Positions 62,260-64,000 of a DNA stretch of 64,000 bases are shown one piece after another. Where the stretch lies: positions 124,001 through 188,000 of the forward strand of contig NZ_BONY01000004.1 of assembly GCF_016862955.1 (NCBI RefSeq). Reading direction: 5' to 3'. The first letter of the stretch is position 1; every line of letters starts with the position of its first letter. The position numbers and the translations under genes were made by a program. The stretch is from Rhizocola hellebori (GTDB lineage: Bacteria; Actinomycetota; Actinomycetes; Mycobacteriales; Micromonosporaceae). Below the pieces are notes generated by a model. The model searched no databases, had not been told where the DNA came from, and worked only from the letters and a program-made list of their open reading frames with translations.

Positions 62260-63126
62260 CTATTTCCCCGAACCTGCGGGGATTACGTGCTTCTTTAGGA
62301 TGAGGACGTCCTCGTGTGCAACGAGGTGGGCAGGGACGCCTTCGGCACGGGTCTTGCGCACGGCCATGAGGCCGAACAGGTTGGCCCGGTGGATGATCTG
62401 GCCGTCGCGGACAGCGGCTAGCATCGCCGCGCACCGCTGGACCGGTTGTAGGCCAACACCCTGCGCGATGGCCAAAAGCTCGCCAGGCAGGTCGATGAAG
62501 TCATCTGGCCTGCGCCGCACCGGACGGCAGGTGATCGCAACGGTGCCTCCAGGGCGAAGCAGCGCGACGCTCGCCGACAGGATCGCGGCGAATCCGCCTA
62601 GCAGCCCCGACCAGTTCTTGTAGGCGAGGTTGCCGTGCTGACGGTCGCCATAATGCTGATCCCATTTGCGGACACCGTCTTTGGTGCCGCGCACCAATCC
62701 GTGCGTGCCGCGCCCGTACGGCGGTGAGGTGAGCACGAGCGCTACTCGGCCCGCCGCCGAAGCGGGGACCAGGTCGAGGAGTGCCGTGGCATCGCCGGTG
62801 AGGATTTTCGCGGCGCCTGTCGCGCCTTGCGATGCGGCGAGGTCCACGTTGGCCTGCGCCAGTGCGGTGAACCGTGGCTCGATGTCGATGCCGATCGTGT
62901 CACGTCCGACATGGACGGCTTCGACCGCGGTCGTGCCGGATCCACACATCGGATCGAGCACCAGGTCACCGGGCGCTGTGAACGTGTTGATTGCATGTGC
63001 GGCGATCGCTGGCAGCATCTTGCCCGGATGGCTTGAGGTCTGGGCGACATAGCGTCCCCGGCGCTGGTCGCGTGACGGGCGTTGGCAGGTCAGCCACACT
63101 GACGTGACGGGCATTTCTTGTGTCAT
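62260..63126 (-). CDS. DNA methyltransferase (N4/N6 amino type)
   Basis: The 288-residue protein from ATG 63124-63126 has a SAM-binding LVLDPMCGSGTTAVEAVHVG and catalytic TSPPYG motif, plus KMLPAIAAHAINTFTAPGD, all typical of the N6_N4 methyltransferase fold (motif order I late, PPY in the middle: beta-class-like). It would methylate adenine or cytosine amino groups in DNA. Its start shares a base with the upstream stop (TGATG). No restriction endonuclease gene is seen here, so it may be solitary or the partner lies elsewhere. The frame to 63348 has no support. Confidence 0.8.
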   Translation of the reverse strand: MTQEMPVTSVWLTCQRPSRDQRRGRYVAQTSSHPGKMLPAIAAHAINTFTAPGDLVLDPMCGSGTTAVEAVHVGRDTIGIDIEPRFTALAQANVDLAASQGATGAAKILTGDATALLDLVPASAAGRVALVLTSPPYGRGTHGLVRGTKDGVRKWDQHYGDRQHGNLAYKNWSGLLGGFAAILSASVALLRPGGTVAITCRPVRRRPDDFIDLPGELLAIAQGVGLQPVQRCAAMLAAVRDGQIIHRANLFGLMAVRKTRAEGVPAHLVAHEDVLILKKHVIPAGSGK

Positions 63127-63686
63127 CACCGGCCACCTTCTTCGGCGCCGCTGTTTGTGAAGATCAGGACGTCGGTATGGATGTCGAGTTGGGACAATCC
63201 GTCGGTTGCACCGGTCGCGGCCACGACATGCTGTAGGTAGCGAAGCCCAGCCGCTTTGGCAGCGGCCACGACATCGGCCGGCAGGATCGGATTGCCATGC
63301 GCGAGCAGAACTGCCACACAACCGCCGGGGAGCAGCTTGGCCCGACATAAGGCGAAGAATTCCTGACCCAATACGCGGGTGTGGGGCCAGCCGGTGACGA
63401 TTAGCGTCGCCGGTTCCTTGCCCCAGCCCGATTGCCGCGCGGCCTGGAGACGGCTTCGCCGCCCCGCGGCGATGACCGCACGGGCCAGCTGCGGCCCGTC
63501 AGTCAGATCGATGATCAGCTGACTTGGGTGGGTGAGGTTGTGGACTAGCCGCACCCCCGTCTGGTTGGACATCGTCTCGTCCTGCGCAGGTGCCGGGACC
63601 GGCCACACGGTGATCGGCACGGGGTGCTCGCCGGACACGACCTCCCCGACCGGGAGAGGCGCGTGTTGCGGATTCTGCTTCCTCAT
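63126..63686 (-). CDS. Methyltransferase-associated protein, Rossmann-like
   Basis: The 186-residue product starts at ATG 63684-63686. It has a conserved-looking core: SQLIIDLTDGPQLARAVIAA, TLIVTGWPHTRVLGQEFFAL, LPGGCVAVLLAHGNPILPAD. The last two parts resemble the late strands of a methyltransferase fold, and the C-terminus (HTDVLIFTNS) matches that of the downstream gene (HEDVLILKK), so it may be a non-catalytic paralogue and form a heterodimer with it. TGATG coupling supports that. No catalytic PPY motif. Confidence 0.6.
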   Translation of the reverse strand: MRKQNPQHAPLPVGEVVSGEHPVPITVWPVPAPAQDETMSNQTGVRLVHNLTHPSQLIIDLTDGPQLARAVIAAGRRSRLQAARQSGWGKEPATLIVTGWPHTRVLGQEFFALCRAKLLPGGCVAVLLAHGNPILPADVVAAAKAAGLRYLQHVVAATGATDGLSQLDIHTDVLIFTNSGAEEGGR

Positions 63687-64000
63687 AGTGGGGTGGCCCC
63701 CGACGCGGACAGCGGCAGGACGTACTGACAGGTCCCAGTACCGGGCTGAGAGGCGAAATGGACCACCCTGAAAACCTCTCAGTACCTCTCAGCGGCAGAA
63801 CCACAGGCCACAACGCTTGCCAGATGGTAGGGCCGAGTCTGGGCGGAACCTCTCGGTAGCGTTCGGAGCGTCTCAAGCCGTTGGTGATGGCCCGTTTGAG
63901 AGGTGCGAGTGCCGCAATCAGAGAAGAACTGGCCCGTGCAGCGTGTGCGGGCTTGGCCTTCTTCAAGGGAGCGACACCATGGCGATTCTTACCGCCTTGT
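63687..64000. other. Right edge, no supported gene
   Basis: Upstream region of the methyltransferase operon. A minus frame starting MKKAKPAHAARASSSLIAAL (to 63966) extends into the next gene's region without a ribosome site and is not convincing. The sequence CCTCTCAG recurs within 63770-63795. Confidence 0.35.

Noticed and set aside
62266-62290. CCCCGAACCTGCGGGGATTACG looks like part of a type I-E CRISPR repeat
   Set aside because: Only one copy, inside the end of the methyltransferase gene; no array or cas genes.
63499-63966. 155-codon minus frame at the right edge
   Set aside because: Its second half is an out-of-frame reading of the next gene; the first half alone is not convincing.

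Overview
This is a high-GC actinomycete chromosome segment. The support is GTG/TTG starts, GTGA and ATGA overlaps, XRE/MmyB-type regulators, an actinobacterial tyrosine recombinase remnant, and IS110, IS21 and IS3/IS481-like elements. I cannot fix the genus; a Micromonosporales-, Pseudonocardiales- or Frankiales-like organism would fit. Most of the window right of about 7.2 kb looks like accessory DNA: many mobile-element scars, several conflict/defence genes, and an unusually large number of genes broken by single in-frame stops or frameshifts.

Layout. 1-5 kb holds stress-type genes: the 5' end of a DUF1931 histone-fold protein, a UvrA-like ABC ATPase, a DUF2267 protein, a small conserved protein interrupted by an amber codon, and Dps. 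5.4-7.1 kb is an IS110-type element whose long upstream region is the expected place for a bridge RNA. At 7.21-7.26 kb lies the 3' half of a tRNA-Gly without its 5' half, the signature of an integration site. 7.5-16.8 kb is a 9-kb module between two diverged direct repeats: a translationally coupled operon (six-helix membrane protein, unknown protein, radical SAM protein), a broken GNAT gene, a small membrane protein, and a stop-interrupted STAND NTPase-TPR gene.

17-31 kb carries a second STAND NTPase-TPR gene (frameshifted), an intact IS21 element (istA/istB), an intact trypsin-like protease/STAND/helical-repeat protein of 1337 residues, and next to it a decayed trypsin-like gene with its Trypco2-type partner. 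31.4-37.5 kb is a tight three-gene operon of unknown function whose last product ends in an HNH-like nuclease domain after hydrophobic and coiled-coil regions; it has toxin architecture but no complete immunity gene follows. 37.6-40.5 kb contains transposase and integrase scraps and a winged-helix-type gene with a small membrane protein.

40.9-43.7 kb is an intact short-Argonaute operon: a DUF4365/DREN nuclease fused to APAZ, overlapping a short pAgo (SPARDA-type). 44-50.6 kb mixes a frameshifted HTH/DnaB-like gene, half an MFS gene beside an ArsR regulator, and small secreted or membrane proteins. 50-56 kb has an ATP-grasp enzyme overlapping an MFS exporter, with two XRE/MmyB-like regulator paralogues, possibly a small-molecule or peptide ligase and export unit. 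56.9-59.9 kb is an ECF-like sigma factor operon with a coiled-coil protein of unknown role. The right end has a membrane protein and a DNA methyltransferase operon.

Functionally the window reads as a defence/conflict island (three STAND proteins, Trypco2/trypsin, short Argonaute, HNH-tipped cassette, DNA methyltransferase) built on repeated insertion and now partly decaying. Family assignments come from reading the translated sequence by eye; no database search was run.
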